This document shows positions 47,042 through 56,908 of a stretch of DNA of 64,000 nt, one piece after another. The stretch comes from Halomonas sp. SpR1 (GTDB lineage: Bacteria; Pseudomonadota; Gammaproteobacteria; Pseudomonadales; Halomonadaceae), in contig NZ_JAUAMB010000003.1 in assembly GCF_031010175.1 (NCBI RefSeq), positions 124,001 through 188,000 of the forward strand, written 5' to 3'. The position numbers and the translations under genes were made by a program. How positions within the stretch are numbered: the stretch's first letter is position 1; the number at the start of each line of letters is the position of its first letter. The notes under the pieces are model-generated. The model was not told the DNA's origin. It worked only from the letters and a program-made list of their open reading frames with translations, and did no database searches.

Positions 47042-48550
47042 ATGACGCTAGCCATTGTCGCCACGCGAGCGGGCGTGGGATTAGATGCACCGGCGGTGCA
47101 TGTTGAGGTGCATCTGGCTAACGGCTTGCCGGGCCTAACGCTGGTGGGCCTGCCGGAAACGGCGGTAAAAGAGAGCCGCGAACGGGTGCGCAGTGCACTG
47201 GTTAATGCGGGCTTTGACTTCCCCAATACTCGGCGTATTACCTTAAACCTCGCCCCCGCTGATCTGCCCAAAGAGGGCGGCCGCTTCGACCTTCCCATCG
47301 CTCTTGGTATTCTCGCCGCCTCAGGACAAATTCCCGTGGAAGCGTTGGAAGGCATGGAGTGTGCGGGCGAGCTGGCCCTGGATGGCAAGCTGCGTGCCGT
47401 ACCGGGCATACTTCCCTTTGCCCTGGCCACACGGCGAGCAAAGAAAGCGCTGATTATTCCCCGCGCCTGCGCCGATGAAGCGGCATTGGCAGGCGATTTG
47501 CCGGTACTCCCCGCCGACACTCTCTGGCAAGTCGTCGCCCACCTCCTCGACCAGGAGAAGATCCCGCCGCACAGGCTCAGTGCCTCGGTGAAAACCACTG
47601 CCCCGGTGGATGATCTTGCCGATGTACGCGGCCAGCAGCAGGCTCGACGCGCGTTGGAAGTCGCTGCGGCCGGGGGGCATAACCTGCTATTTGCAGGCCC
47701 GCCAGGCACGGGTAAAACCATGCTGGCCAGCCGCCTGCCGGGCATTCTGCCACCGCTTTCCGAAGAGGATGCCCTGGAAGTCGCTGCCGTACGTTCGGTC
47801 TGCGGGCTACCGCTGGAAGCCGACTGGGGTAAGCGGCCATTTAGGCAACCGCACCACAGCGCCAGTGCCGCCGCCCTGGTGGGCGGTGGCTCAAAACCCA
47901 AACCCGGCGAAATATCCCTCGCTCACCATGGTGTACTGTTCTTGGATGAACTGCCGGAGTTTTCCCGCCATGTGCTAGAGGTTTTGCGCCAACCGCTAGA
48001 GACGGGAGAGATCCATTTAGCTCGCGCCAGCCATGAACGCCGTTACCCAGCTCAATTCCAGCTCGTCGCTGCAATGAACCCTTGCCCCTGCGGCCACTTA
48101 GGTGACCCGCGCCAACGCTGCCAGTGCACCGCCAGCCAAATCCAGCGCTACCAGGCACGGCTTTCCGGGCCACTGCTAGACCGCATAGACCTACAGGTAG
48201 AAGTGCCCGCGCTGCCGCCAGAGCAGCTCACCGCGCAAACTCAAGGCGAATCATCGGAAGCCGTGCGTGAGCGGGTAATGGTCGCCCGAGAACGCCAAAT
48301 GGCCCGCGGCGCGCTAAATAGCCAGCTAAGCGGCAAAGCCCTGGAGGCCGCCTGCGCGCTTAACGATGAAGAGCGCGCCTGGCTCGCGGGCGTACTGGAA
48401 AAGCTCAAGCTCTCCGCCCGCGCCTATCACCGCGTACTGCGTGTAGCTCTGACCCTTGCCGACCTTCAGGGCGAACCCAAGCCCACCCAGCCGCATCTAA
48501 TTGAAGCAATTGGCTACCGCCAGCTGGATCGGATGCTGAAAGGGGCTTAA
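47042..48550 (+). CDS. comM: ComM / YifB-family Mg-chelatase-like AAA+ ATPase
   Basis: The product is 502 residues. An N-terminal Lon-like domain (about 1-170, with GLPGLTLVGLPETAVKESRERV) is followed by an AAA+ core with Walker A GPPGTGKTML (near 222) and Walker B LFLDELPEF (near 302). Cysteine-rich NPCPCGHLGDPRQRCQC follows and a C-terminal domain ends the protein. ComM is a hexameric helicase that promotes branch migration during natural transformation. The stop overlaps that of the convergent FMN reductase gene by 4 bases. Confidence 0.94.
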   Translation: MTLAIVATRAGVGLDAPAVHVEVHLANGLPGLTLVGLPETAVKESRERVRSALVNAGFDFPNTRRITLNLAPADLPKEGGRFDLPIALGILAASGQIPVEALEGMECAGELALDGKLRAVPGILPFALATRRAKKALIIPRACADEAALAGDLPVLPADTLWQVVAHLLDQEKIPPHRLSASVKTTAPVDDLADVRGQQQARRALEVAAAGGHNLLFAGPPGTGKTMLASRLPGILPPLSEEDALEVAAVRSVCGLPLEADWGKRPFRQPHHSASAAALVGGGSKPKPGEISLAHHGVLFLDELPEFSRHVLEVLRQPLETGEIHLARASHERRYPAQFQLVAAMNPCPCGHLGDPRQRCQCTASQIQRYQARLSGPLLDRIDLQVEVPALPPEQLTAQTQGESSEAVRERVMVARERQMARGALNSQLSGKALEAACALNDEERAWLAGVLEKLKLSARAYHRVLRVALTLADLQGEPKPTQPHLIEAIGYRQLDRMLKGA

Positions 48551-49128
48551 CGGTGGTTATTGGCCATTACCTCGACAAGCCGTTGGCAGAGGGCGTCAAG
48601 CTTCTCGCCGATAGCAGTGTCATTTAATGCGCCTGAATCGTTAAACGCACTGCCTGCCTTGGGTAGCGATAACGGTTGCGGCAATACAATCAAGCCAAGA
48701 TTGGAAAGCAACTGTTGCCCCAGCGGCAGAGCGCGGATACCACCCAGCCCACCAGGTGATGCGGCCACCAGCGCTGCCCACTTACCGGCGAACAGGCCAA
48801 GCCCTGGCGTCTCTTGGTAAGGCCTGGATAGCCAATCCAAGGTGTTTTTCAGCAACGGCGTAATAAAGCCGTTGTACTCCGGCGAGGCAATCAGCAGTGC
48901 TTGGTGATCTGCCAATATATCGCGCAGCTTCAGTACGTTATCCGGCATACCTTGGGTTTCGATATCCTCATCGAACAGTGGACAGGGGTAGTCTTTTAAA
49001 TCGATAAAGGTTGCTTCCCCACCAAGCGCTTCAATCCGCTTGGCGGCGAGCTTGGCTAGCTGTTTGTTAAGCGAGCCTTCACGGGCGCTGCCTGCCAACA
49101 CAAGCACTTTTGCTACCGATGACGCCAT
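48547..49128 (-). CDS. NADPH-dependent FMN reductase family protein
   Basis: The product is 193 residues of flavodoxin-like fold. The phosphate-binding loop is LAGSAREGSLNKQLA (near 12). SPEYNGFITPLLKNTLDWLSRP (near 85) is the family signature and KWAALVAASPGGLGG contacts the flavin. These enzymes reduce FMN, quinones or azo compounds. With iron genes nearby, ferric reduction by free flavin is possible but unproven. AGGA precedes the ATG. Confidence 0.9.
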   Translation of the reverse strand: MASSVAKVLVLAGSAREGSLNKQLAKLAAKRIEALGGEATFIDLKDYPCPLFDEDIETQGMPDNVLKLRDILADHQALLIASPEYNGFITPLLKNTLDWLSRPYQETPGLGLFAGKWAALVAASPGGLGGIRALPLGQQLLSNLGLIVLPQPLSLPKAGSAFNDSGALNDTAIGEKLDALCQRLVEVMANNHR

Positions 49129-49345
49129 TACCCTTTCCTCTCATAACGTATTTGAACAACTTCACCTTTTAACATTTATGCCTGCTGAACAAGGTTTTTT
49201 GCTCATTAGTGGTCAAACTCGGCCTGAAAACTGACTGCCATTAAAACGTCTGCTCATTGTCATTCAATTATCACCTTCGCTGCGGAGAATTAGCGAAAGC
49301 TGAATCAACTCTAATCACTCCCCCTGCTTAAATGGTGAAATAGCA

Positions 49346-50656
49346 ATGATAAAGCCAGTACTAGCCACTGCTCTAACTCTCTTCGCGTTTGCCGGCACGG
49401 CACACGCGCAGCAGGTCTTCCCAGCCACCTTGACCGGCCATGCCCAGTTACCGAGCGGCACTTTTGTGGCGGCCCCTGCCGGTGCCGCTGAGCACTACAA
49501 CGTCTCAGGTCGTTTTCCCGGTAAAGAGGGGCGCGTTGAGCAGCTCTACACCAATGTGCAAGCCACTGGCTTAGCGCTACCCTTTCCAAGCCAGCCGTTG
49601 CAGGGGTTCTCCGGTATTCGCTCGTTGGGCAATGGGCGCTTCCTGGTGTTGACCGATAACGGCTTTGGCTCCAAGGCAAACTCTTCTGACGTCATACTGA
49701 TGTTTAACATCATTAAGCCCGACTGGGACACCGGCCGCGTCGCCATCGAAAAGACCGTTCAGCTCTCGGATCCAAACCGCAAAGTGCCCTTCCCGATTAT
49801 GAATGAAGCTACTCCTGGTCGTTTTTTAACCGGCGCTGATTTCGATATCGAATCGATCCAGCCGGTGGGCGATAGCTACTGGATTGGCGATGAGTTCGGC
49901 CCGTGGATTATCCAGGTCGATAGCGAGGGCGAAGTGCTACAAGTGCTGGCCACAGCCCCAGACGGTACGCCGATGCGCACCCCCGACAATGCCTTTGCCC
50001 TCACCCCGAACCCCGGTGCCCCTCTCTCTGATGAGGTGGTGGTGTTTCGCTCCGGCGGTTATGAAGGCATGGCGCTCTCCGAAGACCAAACAACGCTCTA
50101 TCCCTTGCTGGAAAAACCGATCTGGGACAGCAACGCCAATGCCCCGGAAACCATTGATGACACCCCGGTATTAAGAATGTTCGAGCTCGATACTGAAACC
50201 GGCGAGTGGGGCGACACAACCCGCTACTACCCCTTGGAGTCAGCAGACCATGCGATTGGCGATTTCAATCTCATCGGCGGTACCCGCGGCCTGATCATCG
50301 AGCGTGATAGCCGTCAGGGTGATCCGCGAGAAGAGTGGGCAGACAACCCCGCCGAGTTCAAACGCATCTATCTCATCGACCTCGAGCGTACGAACGAGCA
50401 GGGTGTACTTGAGAAAATTGCCTATATCGACCTTATGGATATCCAGGATCCCGATGGCATTGCACCGCGTGGCACACGCAACGGCATCTTTAACTTTCCC
50501 TTTGTGACCATTGAGAACGTTGATCGAGTCGATGAGCGCACCATCGTGGTCGCCAACGATAATAACTACCCGTTCTCGATTGGCCGCCAGAAGGGGCAAG
50601 CCGATGATAATGAGCTGATACTACTCGATGTGGAGGCGTTCCTGAACGCCCAGTAA
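49346..50656 (+). CDS. Exported esterase-like protein of the phytase family (PF13449-like)
   Basis: The product is 436 residues. The signal peptide (residues 1-21) ends AHAQ. A beta-propeller-like body has repeated acidic blades: FSGIRSLGNGRFLVLTDNGFGSKANSSD, then DFDIESIQPVGDSYWIGDEFGPWI, and later EGMALSEDQTTLYPLLEKP. The family resembles alkaline phytases and phosphodiesterases, but its substrate is not established; phosphate scavenging in the periplasm is plausible. The ribosome site is weak. No signal for regulation was seen. Confidence 0.85.
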   Translation: MIKPVLATALTLFAFAGTAHAQQVFPATLTGHAQLPSGTFVAAPAGAAEHYNVSGRFPGKEGRVEQLYTNVQATGLALPFPSQPLQGFSGIRSLGNGRFLVLTDNGFGSKANSSDVILMFNIIKPDWDTGRVAIEKTVQLSDPNRKVPFPIMNEATPGRFLTGADFDIESIQPVGDSYWIGDEFGPWIIQVDSEGEVLQVLATAPDGTPMRTPDNAFALTPNPGAPLSDEVVVFRSGGYEGMALSEDQTTLYPLLEKPIWDSNANAPETIDDTPVLRMFELDTETGEWGDTTRYYPLESADHAIGDFNLIGGTRGLIIERDSRQGDPREEWADNPAEFKRIYLIDLERTNEQGVLEKIAYIDLMDIQDPDGIAPRGTRNGIFNFPFVTIENVDRVDERTIVVANDNNYPFSIGRQKGQADDNELILLDVEAFLNAQ

Positions 50657-50789
50657 TACGGGTAAACGTGAACATCGGAAGGTGAAAGCACTGAATCAAT
50701 CCATAGCGGAATTTATTCAGTGCTCGTGACGCTAGGGAGTCACCTCGCCAATAAGTTTTACCCCCCTCTCTTTGGCAACAACCCTTTAC

Positions 50790-50828
50790 AATGACGACTT
50801 ACCAAAACTACTTACAAAAACTATCTAC
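50790..50828 (-). repeat. Three 13-bp tandem units across the stop of the alpha/beta hydrolase gene
   Basis: On the minus strand GTAGATAGTTTTT, GTAAGTAGTTTTG and GTAAGTCGTCATT are adjacent. The first two units encode the last residues VDSFCK and the TAG stop; later units add TAA. Confidence 0.75.
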
Positions 50829-51779
50829 AAACACATCCAGTGCTTCAAACAACTCCTCCCGAATGGCATCAGATTCGTTGACTAAATGGTGGCGAGCTTC
50901 CGGGTGGCGATGAATGTCGGCATTGGGAAACTTCTTCGCCAGAATGGCTAAATTCCACTCCCAATCGACGGTCAAATCCTGCTCGCCCTGAAGTATCAAG
51001 GTCGGCAATGGATTGGGCTCCTGGGCCAGCAGTCGCGGCATCCAGCGGCGCATCGCGCTCACCCAAGCAACGCTTAGCCGCTCGGGCTGCAGCGGGTCAC
51101 TCTTACGTAGAAACTCGGTAAACTGCTCGTCGTTAGAGTTGGAGCGATATTTACGCGGCAACTCTTTTACGAACGGACTGGCAATCAAGTGCAACCAGCT
51201 TGTTTGGCTCCACCCCCAAGGCCTTACCAAGGGCGCCAGCAGCACCAAACCTGACCAGCCGGAAGCCTCACGGCGGGTGAGCGCGTCGGTTGCCAGAATC
51301 GCCCCACCGGTGCTCTGGCCCACGCCTAACCATGGTTCAGGCGCCATGCCTTGTTCCTTAAGAGTCGTCTGCAAGTGGGCCAAGCAGTGCTGATAATCAT
51401 CGAAATCTTCTATTGCCGCCCGTGCCCCGCTGGAAAGACCGTGGCCGGGTAGATCCCACAGCACCACTCGCCAGCCCTTCGCCAGCAGGCGTTCAAGCAA
51501 ATGGCGATATAACCCCATATGGTCATAGTAACCGTGAACCACAAAGGCAGTGCCCACCGGCTGCGGAGGGCTCCAGACTTGGCACCATAGTGCAAAGCGC
51601 CCCGTATCAATAAAACCTGCATGCACTTCACTGGTATCTAACAGCAGCGCTTCTAAGCCATAGTGCTGGAAATAGCCTTGCATGGCGTCTGCCAATATTT
51701 CCCCTGGCAAAAGGCGGGTAAGGGCGGTATCGCCCGAGGCGTGGCGAAACAAGCCTTCCAGATGTTGGAAATCACTCAT
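50808..51779 (-). CDS. Alpha/beta hydrolase (lysophospholipase / monoacylglycerol-lipase-like)
   Basis: The product is 323 residues; GGAG is 8 bases before the ATG. The oxyanion-hole region is FVVHGYYDHMGLYRHLLERL (HG near 82). The nucleophile elbow is GVGQSTGGA (Ser near 155, GxSxG). The acid is in LILQGEQDLTVDWE and the His in PEARHHLVNE. This is the Hydrolase_4 / YtpA-PldB group that cleaves acyl-glycerols or lysophospholipids. No signal peptide is seen, so it is cytoplasmic. It is monocistronic. Confidence 0.9.
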   Translation of the reverse strand: MSDFQHLEGLFRHASGDTALTRLLPGEILADAMQGYFQHYGLEALLLDTSEVHAGFIDTGRFALWCQVWSPPQPVGTAFVVHGYYDHMGLYRHLLERLLAKGWRVVLWDLPGHGLSSGARAAIEDFDDYQHCLAHLQTTLKEQGMAPEPWLGVGQSTGGAILATDALTRREASGWSGLVLLAPLVRPWGWSQTSWLHLIASPFVKELPRKYRSNSNDEQFTEFLRKSDPLQPERLSVAWVSAMRRWMPRLLAQEPNPLPTLILQGEQDLTVDWEWNLAILAKKFPNADIHRHPEARHHLVNESDAIREELFEALDVFVDSFCK

Positions 51780-52011
51780 CGATGTTTCTCCATAACGCCA
51801 TTGTCCGTTGGCCTAGGCACGGCAGATGCTTCGAGTTCCCAACACCAAATGCCTAGTCATTTGGTCGAGCATTTTAGCGCATTAGGGTCTACGCTGTTTA
51901 CATGCCCGAGCAGCTGTGGAATTATTTTCCATAAATACATTTTAATCTGCCCGTGGCCAACCATGTTCTAAAAAACAGAGTGCCCACGAGCATCCTCACA
52001 GGAGAAACCCC

Positions 52012-54186
52012 ATGAGCGAGCGTATCACGCGCCACCGTTTACAGGTGGCAGCCGATTTAGATCGTTTTATCAATGAGCAGGCGCTGCCGGGAACAGGCGT
52101 TGATGAAAACGCCTTTTGGGCCGGTGTGGATGCCCTGTTTCATGATTTGACCCCAAAAAACCGTCAATTACTTGAAGAGCGCGACGCTCTGCAAGAGAAG
52201 CTCGACGCATGGCACCGGGAAAACCCCGGCCCGGTTACCGATATGCCGGCCTACCGCCGCTTCTTGAAAGAGGTCGGCTACTTGGCCGAGGCCCCGGCTA
52301 ATGTCAAAGCGACCACCGCCAACGTTGATCGTGAAGTAGCCGTTCAAGCAGGGCCTCAGTTGGTCGTACCGGTGAGCAACGCACGCTATGCACTGAACGC
52401 GGCGAACGCCCGCTGGGGCAGCCTGTACGACGCCCTGTATGGCACCGATGCGATTTCCGAAGAGGACGGTGCAGAGAAAGGCACCAGCTTTAACCCGAAA
52501 CGCGGCGCCAAAGTCATCGCCTATGCCCGCGGTGTGCTTGACCGCGCGGCGCCGCTGGCCACTGGCTCCCACCGTGATGCAGTGAACTACGCCATTCGTG
52601 ATGAGCACTTGGTGGTGACACTGGAAGGTGGTCGTGAGACGGGCCTTAAGGATTCAGGCAAGCTGATTGGTTTTACTGGCGAAGCAGGCAAACCTGAGTC
52701 GATTCTGCTGGGCAACAACGGCCTGCACCTGGAAATCCAGATCGATCCCAACGACTCTATCGGCAAAACCGACCCGGCAGGCGTTAAAGATGTAGTGGTG
52801 GAAGCTGCATTGACCGCCATCATGGATTGCGAAGACTCCGTTGCCGCGGTGGATTCAGAAGACAAAGTGGGTGTCTACAGCAACTGGCTGGGCCTAATGA
52901 AGGGCGATCTTGAAGAGAAGATCGACAAAGGCGGGAAGACATTTACCCGCAAGCTGAATGCTGATCGCACCTGGCAGACCACCGATGGTAGCACCGTCAC
53001 GCTGCCCGGCCGTTCGCTGATGTTCGTGCGTAACGTGGGTCACTTAATGACCACACCGGCGATTTTGGATGACAAAGGCAACGAGCTACCGGAAGGTATC
53101 CTGGATGCGGTCGTCACCTCGCTGCTCGCGCTGCACGACCTGAAGAAAGACGCCGACCAGCCACGCAACTCGCGCACTGGCTCTGTGTATATCGTTAAGC
53201 CGAAGATGCACGGCCCTAAAGAAGTCGCTTTCGCTAACGAGCTGTTTGGTCGCGTCGAAGACATTCTGGGCATGAGCCGCGATACCCTGAAAATGGGCAT
53301 CATGGACGAAGAGCGCCGCACCACGGTTAACCTCAAGGCGTGTATCGCCGAGGCCGCGTCACGGGTGGCGTTTATCAATACCGGCTTCCTCGACCGCACC
53401 GGCGACGAAATGCACACCGCCATGGAAGCGGGTCCCATGGTGCGCAAAGGCGATATGAAAAGCGCCGCGTGGATTCAGGCCTACGAGAAGAGCAACGTGC
53501 AGGTGGGCCTTGCCTGCGGTCTGCGCGGTCGCGCCCAGATCGGTAAAGGCATGTGGGCCATGCCCGACCTGATGCACAACATGCTGGAGCAGAAAATCGG
53601 CCACCCGAAAGCCGGTGCCAACACCGCTTGGGTACCCTCTCCTACGGCGGCTGCGCTGCACGCACTGCACTACCATCAGGTCAACGTCACCGACGTACAG
53701 CGCGAGCTGGAAGGCCTGGGCGAGCCCGACTATTTGGACGACCTGCTCACCGTGCCGGTAGCGGAAAACGCTAACTGGTCCGATGAAGAGAAGCAGCAGG
53801 AGCTGGATAACAACTGCCAGGGCATTCTTGGCTACGTAGTACGTTGGGTAGAGCACGGCGTGGGCTGTTCGAAAGTGCCGGATATCCACAACGTGGGTTT
53901 GATGGAAGACCGCGCCACGCTGCGTATCTCCAGCCAGCATATTGCCAACTGGCTGCTCCATGGCATTGTCGATGCGCCGCGGGTAGAAGAGACCCTTAAG
54001 CGCATGGCCAAGGTGGTCGACGAGCAGAACGCAGGCGACCCCACCTACACCGCCATGAGCGCCGATTTTGAAGGCTCCACCGCTTTCAAAGCCGCCTCAG
54101 ACCTGATCTTCAAAGGGCGCGTACAGCCTTCTGGCTACACCGAGCCGCTACTACACGAGTGGCGTCAGGTGCATAAGGCGAAGTAA
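52012..54186 (+). CDS. glcB: Malate synthase G
   Basis: Malate synthase G condenses glyoxylate with acetyl-CoA to malate. The product is 724 residues, the length of the single-chain G isoform; AGGAG is 8 bases upstream. Landmarks are [22 protein letters not shown] (near 268), [14 protein letters not shown] (near 334), [17 protein letters not shown] with the general-base region, [18 protein letters not shown], and [11 protein letters not shown] for CoA. It is alone, without the glycolate oxidase genes of E. coli, so it probably serves acetate or glyoxylate use in general. A strong terminator follows. Confidence 0.96.
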   Translation: MSERITRHRLQVAADLDRFINEQALPGTGVDENAFWAGVDALFHDLTPKNRQLLEERDALQEKLDAWHRENPGPVTDMPAYRRFLKEVGYLAEAPANVKATTANVDREVAVQAGPQLVVPVSNARYALNAANARWGSLYDALYGTDAISEEDGAEKGTSFNPKRGAKVIAYARGVLDRAAPLATGSHRDAVNYAIRDEHLVVTLEGGRETGLKDSGKLIGFTGEAGKPESILLGNNGLHLEIQIDPNDSIGKTDPAGVKDVVVEAALTAIMDCEDSVAAVDSEDKVGVYSNWLGLMKGDLEEKIDKGGKTFTRKLNADRTWQTTDGSTVTLPGRSLMFVRNVGHLMTTPAILDDKGNELPEGILDAVVTSLLALHDLKKDADQPRNSRTGSVYIVKPKMHGPKEVAFANELFGRVEDILGMSRDTLKMGIMDEERRTTVNLKACIAEAASRVAFINTGFLDRTGDEMHTAMEAGPMVRKGDMKSAAWIQAYEKSNVQVGLACGLRGRAQIGKGMWAMPDLMHNMLEQKIGHPKAGANTAWVPSPTAAALHALHYHQVNVTDVQRELEGLGEPDYLDDLLTVPVAENANWSDEEKQQELDNNCQGILGYVVRWVEHGVGCSKVPDIHNVGLMEDRATLRISSQHIANWLLHGIVDAPRVEETLKRMAKVVDEQNAGDPTYTAMSADFEGSTAFKAASDLIFKGRVQPSGYTEPLLHEWRQVHKAK

Positions 54187-54224
54187 CGCTTGTACGACGC
54201 CAAGCGCACTAAAGCATAGTCGCT

Positions 54225-54266
54225 AATAACCCCTCAAGGACTTGCTCCTTGAGGGGTTATTGTTTA
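54225..54266 (+). terminator. Strong terminator between glcB and the fuc operon
   Basis: A perfect 16-bp stem with a CTTGC loop (54225-54240, 54246-54261) is followed by TGTTT. It sits between convergent transcripts and may act in both directions. Confidence 0.85.
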
Positions 54267-54308
54267 CTAGGGAATTTTTTTGAAGAGATAGCCTAAAGAA
54301 ATCTTCGA

Positions 54309-55058
54309 CTATTGCTGTGGCCTCAACCTCAACGCCTCCATACCGCCATCCACAGGCAGACACACCCCCACCGATGAACGGTTGGCAGGATCGGCAAGAT
54401 AGGCCACTGCTCGTGCCACTTCTTCCGCACTTACCAGACGACCATGGGGTTGACGCGCCTCAAGCGCTAAACGCTCTGCGGCAGGATCATCAGCCTGCTG
54501 TAAAAGCCGACCCACCCATGGCGTATCAGCCGTGCCAGGAGCGACACAGTTCACCCGAATGCCCTCACGTACATGATCTGCGGCCATGGCTCGGGTCAAC
54601 GCTAAGACAGCCCCCTTGGTTGCCGAATATAGTGCTCTCTGTTGAAGGCCCGCAGTGGAAGCTATCGACGCCATATTCGTGATCGAAGCGGCATTGGACT
54701 TCTTCAAGTAAGGTAGCGCTGCGCGGGCCACCCGTGCCATGCCAGCAACATTGATTTCCCAGGATCGTGCCCACTCTTCGTCTGAGTTATCAGCAACATT
54801 TCCCTGAGCACCAATGCCCGCGTTGTTCACCACAATATCCAAACGTCCAAACTCATCGACCGTTGACTGAACGGCACTATTCACCGATGCACTGTCTGCC
54901 ACGTCGCACTTATGCCAATAGTGCTGGTTCTTTGGATCGTCAATATCCAGGACGGCAACGCTGGCTCCCTCCTCTGCTAAAAGATCCGCAATCGCGGCGC
55001 CAATCCCAGAGGCGCCACCCGTCACGAGAGCGACCAAACCTTCAAAACGTGCTGACAT
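54309..55058 (-). CDS. SDR oxidoreductase, probable 2-keto-3-deoxy-L-fuconate dehydrogenase
   Basis: The product is 249 residues; GGAGGAG precedes the ATG. NAD motif TGGASGIG (residue 14), NNAG (near 85), catalytic Ser in NMASIAS and Tyr-Lys in YSATK (near 144), and the C-terminal PVDGG. In the oxidative L-fucose pathway an SDR oxidises 2-keto-3-deoxy-L-fuconate to the 2,4-diketo acid. The specific role is inferred from the operon, since it is the last gene after the diketo-acid hydrolase gene (3 bases away). The fold is certain; the substrate is inferred. Confidence 0.87.
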   Translation of the reverse strand: MSARFEGLVALVTGGASGIGAAIADLLAEEGASVAVLDIDDPKNQHYWHKCDVADSASVNSAVQSTVDEFGRLDIVVNNAGIGAQGNVADNSDEEWARSWEINVAGMARVARAALPYLKKSNAASITNMASIASTAGLQQRALYSATKGAVLALTRAMAADHVREGIRVNCVAPGTADTPWVGRLLQQADDPAAERLALEARQPHGRLVSAEEVARAVAYLADPANRSSVGVCLPVDGGMEALRLRPQQ

Positions 55059-55061
55059 CGT

Positions 55062-55913
55062 TTACTCCTCCCAGGCCCGGTAGGTCTGCCGCTGCCGACC
55101 AAGTCCTTCGATCTCGACTTCGACCATGTCTCCTGACTTCAGGTACGGAAAACGCCCGGATACCGCCACTCCTTGAGGGGTTCCTGTCGATATCACATCA
55201 CCTGGCTCAAGCTGCATATACTGGGAAAGATCCCGCACAATCTCAGCACAGCTGAAGATCATGTCGGTTGTACGCGAATCCTGCCGAGAATCTCCATTAA
55301 CCCATGAGCGCAACCTCGCATCCGCCGGATCGAACTCATCTGCTGTTACGATCCAGGGGCCTAACGGCATATAGCCAGGACTGCATTTCCCCTTGCTCCA
55401 CTGCCCCCCGGAAATCTCTAGCTGGAATGTTCGCTCAGAGAGATCATTAGCCAGCACATAGCCACCGATATGCTGCACCGCTTCTTCCAATGAGTCGCAG
55501 TAGGAGGCCGTGCTGCCGATGATGATACCTAGCTCCACCTCCCAGTCTGTCTTCTGTGAGCCACGGGCAATGGTGACGACGTCATTAGGGCCTGCAATGG
55601 TGTTCGGCGTCTTAAGGAAGACGATGGGGCTCTGCGGCGGCTCAGCACCGGATTCAGCCGCATGTGCAGCGTAATTCTGGCCGATACAGATCACTGCGGA
55701 GGCTCTAGCTACTGGGGAGCCATAGCGAACATTGTCGTTAATCTTGACGGGAGTGAGACGGCCTTTTTCAGCCAATGTCTTGAGTTGCTGCATCCCACCG
55801 GTAGCCCAGAAGCTGGGATCAAAATCACCTATTGGTGAAGCGTCGTAAAGGACTCCATCAATCTCGACGAGCGGCATTTCATATCCGAGCTCACCACGGC
55901 GTAACAATTTCAT
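55062..55913 (-). CDS. Fumarylacetoacetate hydrolase family protein, probable 2,4-diketo-3-deoxy-L-fuconate hydrolase
   Basis: The product is 283 residues; GGAGGA precedes the ATG. The FAH fold has ICIGQNYAAHAAESG (near 77), the metal-binding EVELGIIIG (near 128), YVLANDLSERTFQ (near 150), and GDVISTGTPQGVA. Relatives are annotated ureidoglycolate lyases, usually wrongly. In this operon it should hydrolyse 2,4-diketo-3-deoxy-L-fuconate to pyruvate and L-lactate, as in Xanthomonas. It overlaps the aldo/keto reductase stop by 4 bases. Confidence 0.88.
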   Translation of the reverse strand: MKLLRRGELGYEMPLVEIDGVLYDASPIGDFDPSFWATGGMQQLKTLAEKGRLTPVKINDNVRYGSPVARASAVICIGQNYAAHAAESGAEPPQSPIVFLKTPNTIAGPNDVVTIARGSQKTDWEVELGIIIGSTASYCDSLEEAVQHIGGYVLANDLSERTFQLEISGGQWSKGKCSPGYMPLGPWIVTADEFDPADARLRSWVNGDSRQDSRTTDMIFSCAEIVRDLSQYMQLEPGDVISTGTPQGVAVSGRFPYLKSGDMVEVEIEGLGRQRQTYRAWEE

Positions 55914-56908
55914 ACTTCCTCCTTTAGCAGGCCTTGCGCCCGCAGATCATTCCAGAATGCTTCGGGTATTTCGGATGAAGCCAGTGCCAGATTCCTCTCT
56001 ACTTGCACTGCCGAACGCATGCCGGCCATCACATTCACGACAGCAGGGTGCCGTTTGGGAAAGTTCAGCGCAGCCTCTGGAAGGCTGACACCGTGTTCAC
56101 GCGCCACTGCCGCCATCAATCGAGCCCGTTCCAACGCCCACGCTGGTGCAGCGCCATACTCGTACCACGCATCCGCGGGCGGCTCTTCACGAGCCAGTAG
56201 GCCGGAGTTGAAAACCCCGACAGCGATGACGCCAATACCTTTCGCCTGACAGGCTGACATCAGCCCCACTTGCTCCTGTTCGAGCAAGGTATACCTGCCA
56301 GCAAGCATGATTAAGTCGGGATCGGAATGATCCACGAAGCGGCGCAACATGGCGGCGTCTTTAGAACCAATGCCCCAGGCTGAAATCACCCCTTCGGCCC
56401 GGAGCCGATTCAGCATGGGCACAGCGCCGCTGATCGCTTCATCGAAACGGTCAGTAGGCTCTTCAGGGTCATGGATCCAGAGAATGTCGACAGCGTCGAG
56501 TTTCAGCCGATCCAATGACTCTTCAAGGCTGCGCTGTACACCATCGGCGGTGTAGTCACGAATCCGTGTCAGCTTATCGGGAACAAGAAAACCATTGTCA
56601 CTATCTGTGCCCTGCGGCGTTGGGTTCTCGCTAAGCAAGCGGCCCACCTTAGTGGAAATAACGTAGTCCTTGCTGGGCCGTCCATGCAGCGCCCTGCCTA
56701 GCCTTTCTTCGGATAGTCCCAAACCATAGTGTGGGGCGGTATCAAAGAATCGAAGCCCACCGTCCCATGCAGCTTCCACTGCATCAAGACAGTCCTGTTC
56801 TGCTACTTTTTTGCCCATGTTTCCAAACTGTGCCGTACCGACCCCTAGTTTGCTAAAAGCGGTATGAAGTTTGTCAGGCAAACGTTGGATGACAGAAGAT
56901 GCCGTCAT
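55910..56908 (-). CDS. Aldo/keto reductase family, probable L-fucose dehydrogenase
   Basis: The product is 332 residues from the ATG at 56908 (TAATG overlap with the gene before; GGAG 9 bases away); an ATG at 56914 is also possible. The AKR barrel has GVGTAQFGN, FFDTAPHYGLGLSEERLG with the catalytic Asp and Tyr, STKVGR with the Lys, and IWIHDPEEP with the His. It resembles D-threo-aldose 1-dehydrogenases, which oxidise L-fucose (and L-galactose, D-arabinose) to the lactone. The context supports L-fucose. Confidence 0.88.
   Translation of the reverse strand: MTASSVIQRLPDKLHTAFSKLGVGTAQFGNMGKKVAEQDCLDAVEAAWDGGLRFFDTAPHYGLGLSEERLGRALHGRPSKDYVISTKVGRLLSENPTPQGTDSDNGFLVPDKLTRIRDYTADGVQRSLEESLDRLKLDAVDILWIHDPEEPTDRFDEAISGAVPMLNRLRAEGVISAWGIGSKDAAMLRRFVDHSDPDLIMLAGRYTLLEQEQVGLMSACQAKGIGVIAVGVFNSGLLAREEPPADAWYEYGAAPAWALERARLMAAVAREHGVSLPEAALNFPKRHPAVVNVMAGMRSAVQVERNLALASSEIPEAFWNDLRAQGLLKEEV

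Noticed and set aside
50688..50724. Terminator after the phytase-like gene
   Set aside because: AGCACTGAAT / ATTCAGTGCT forms a stem with a 17-base loop and no T run; left out as unproven.
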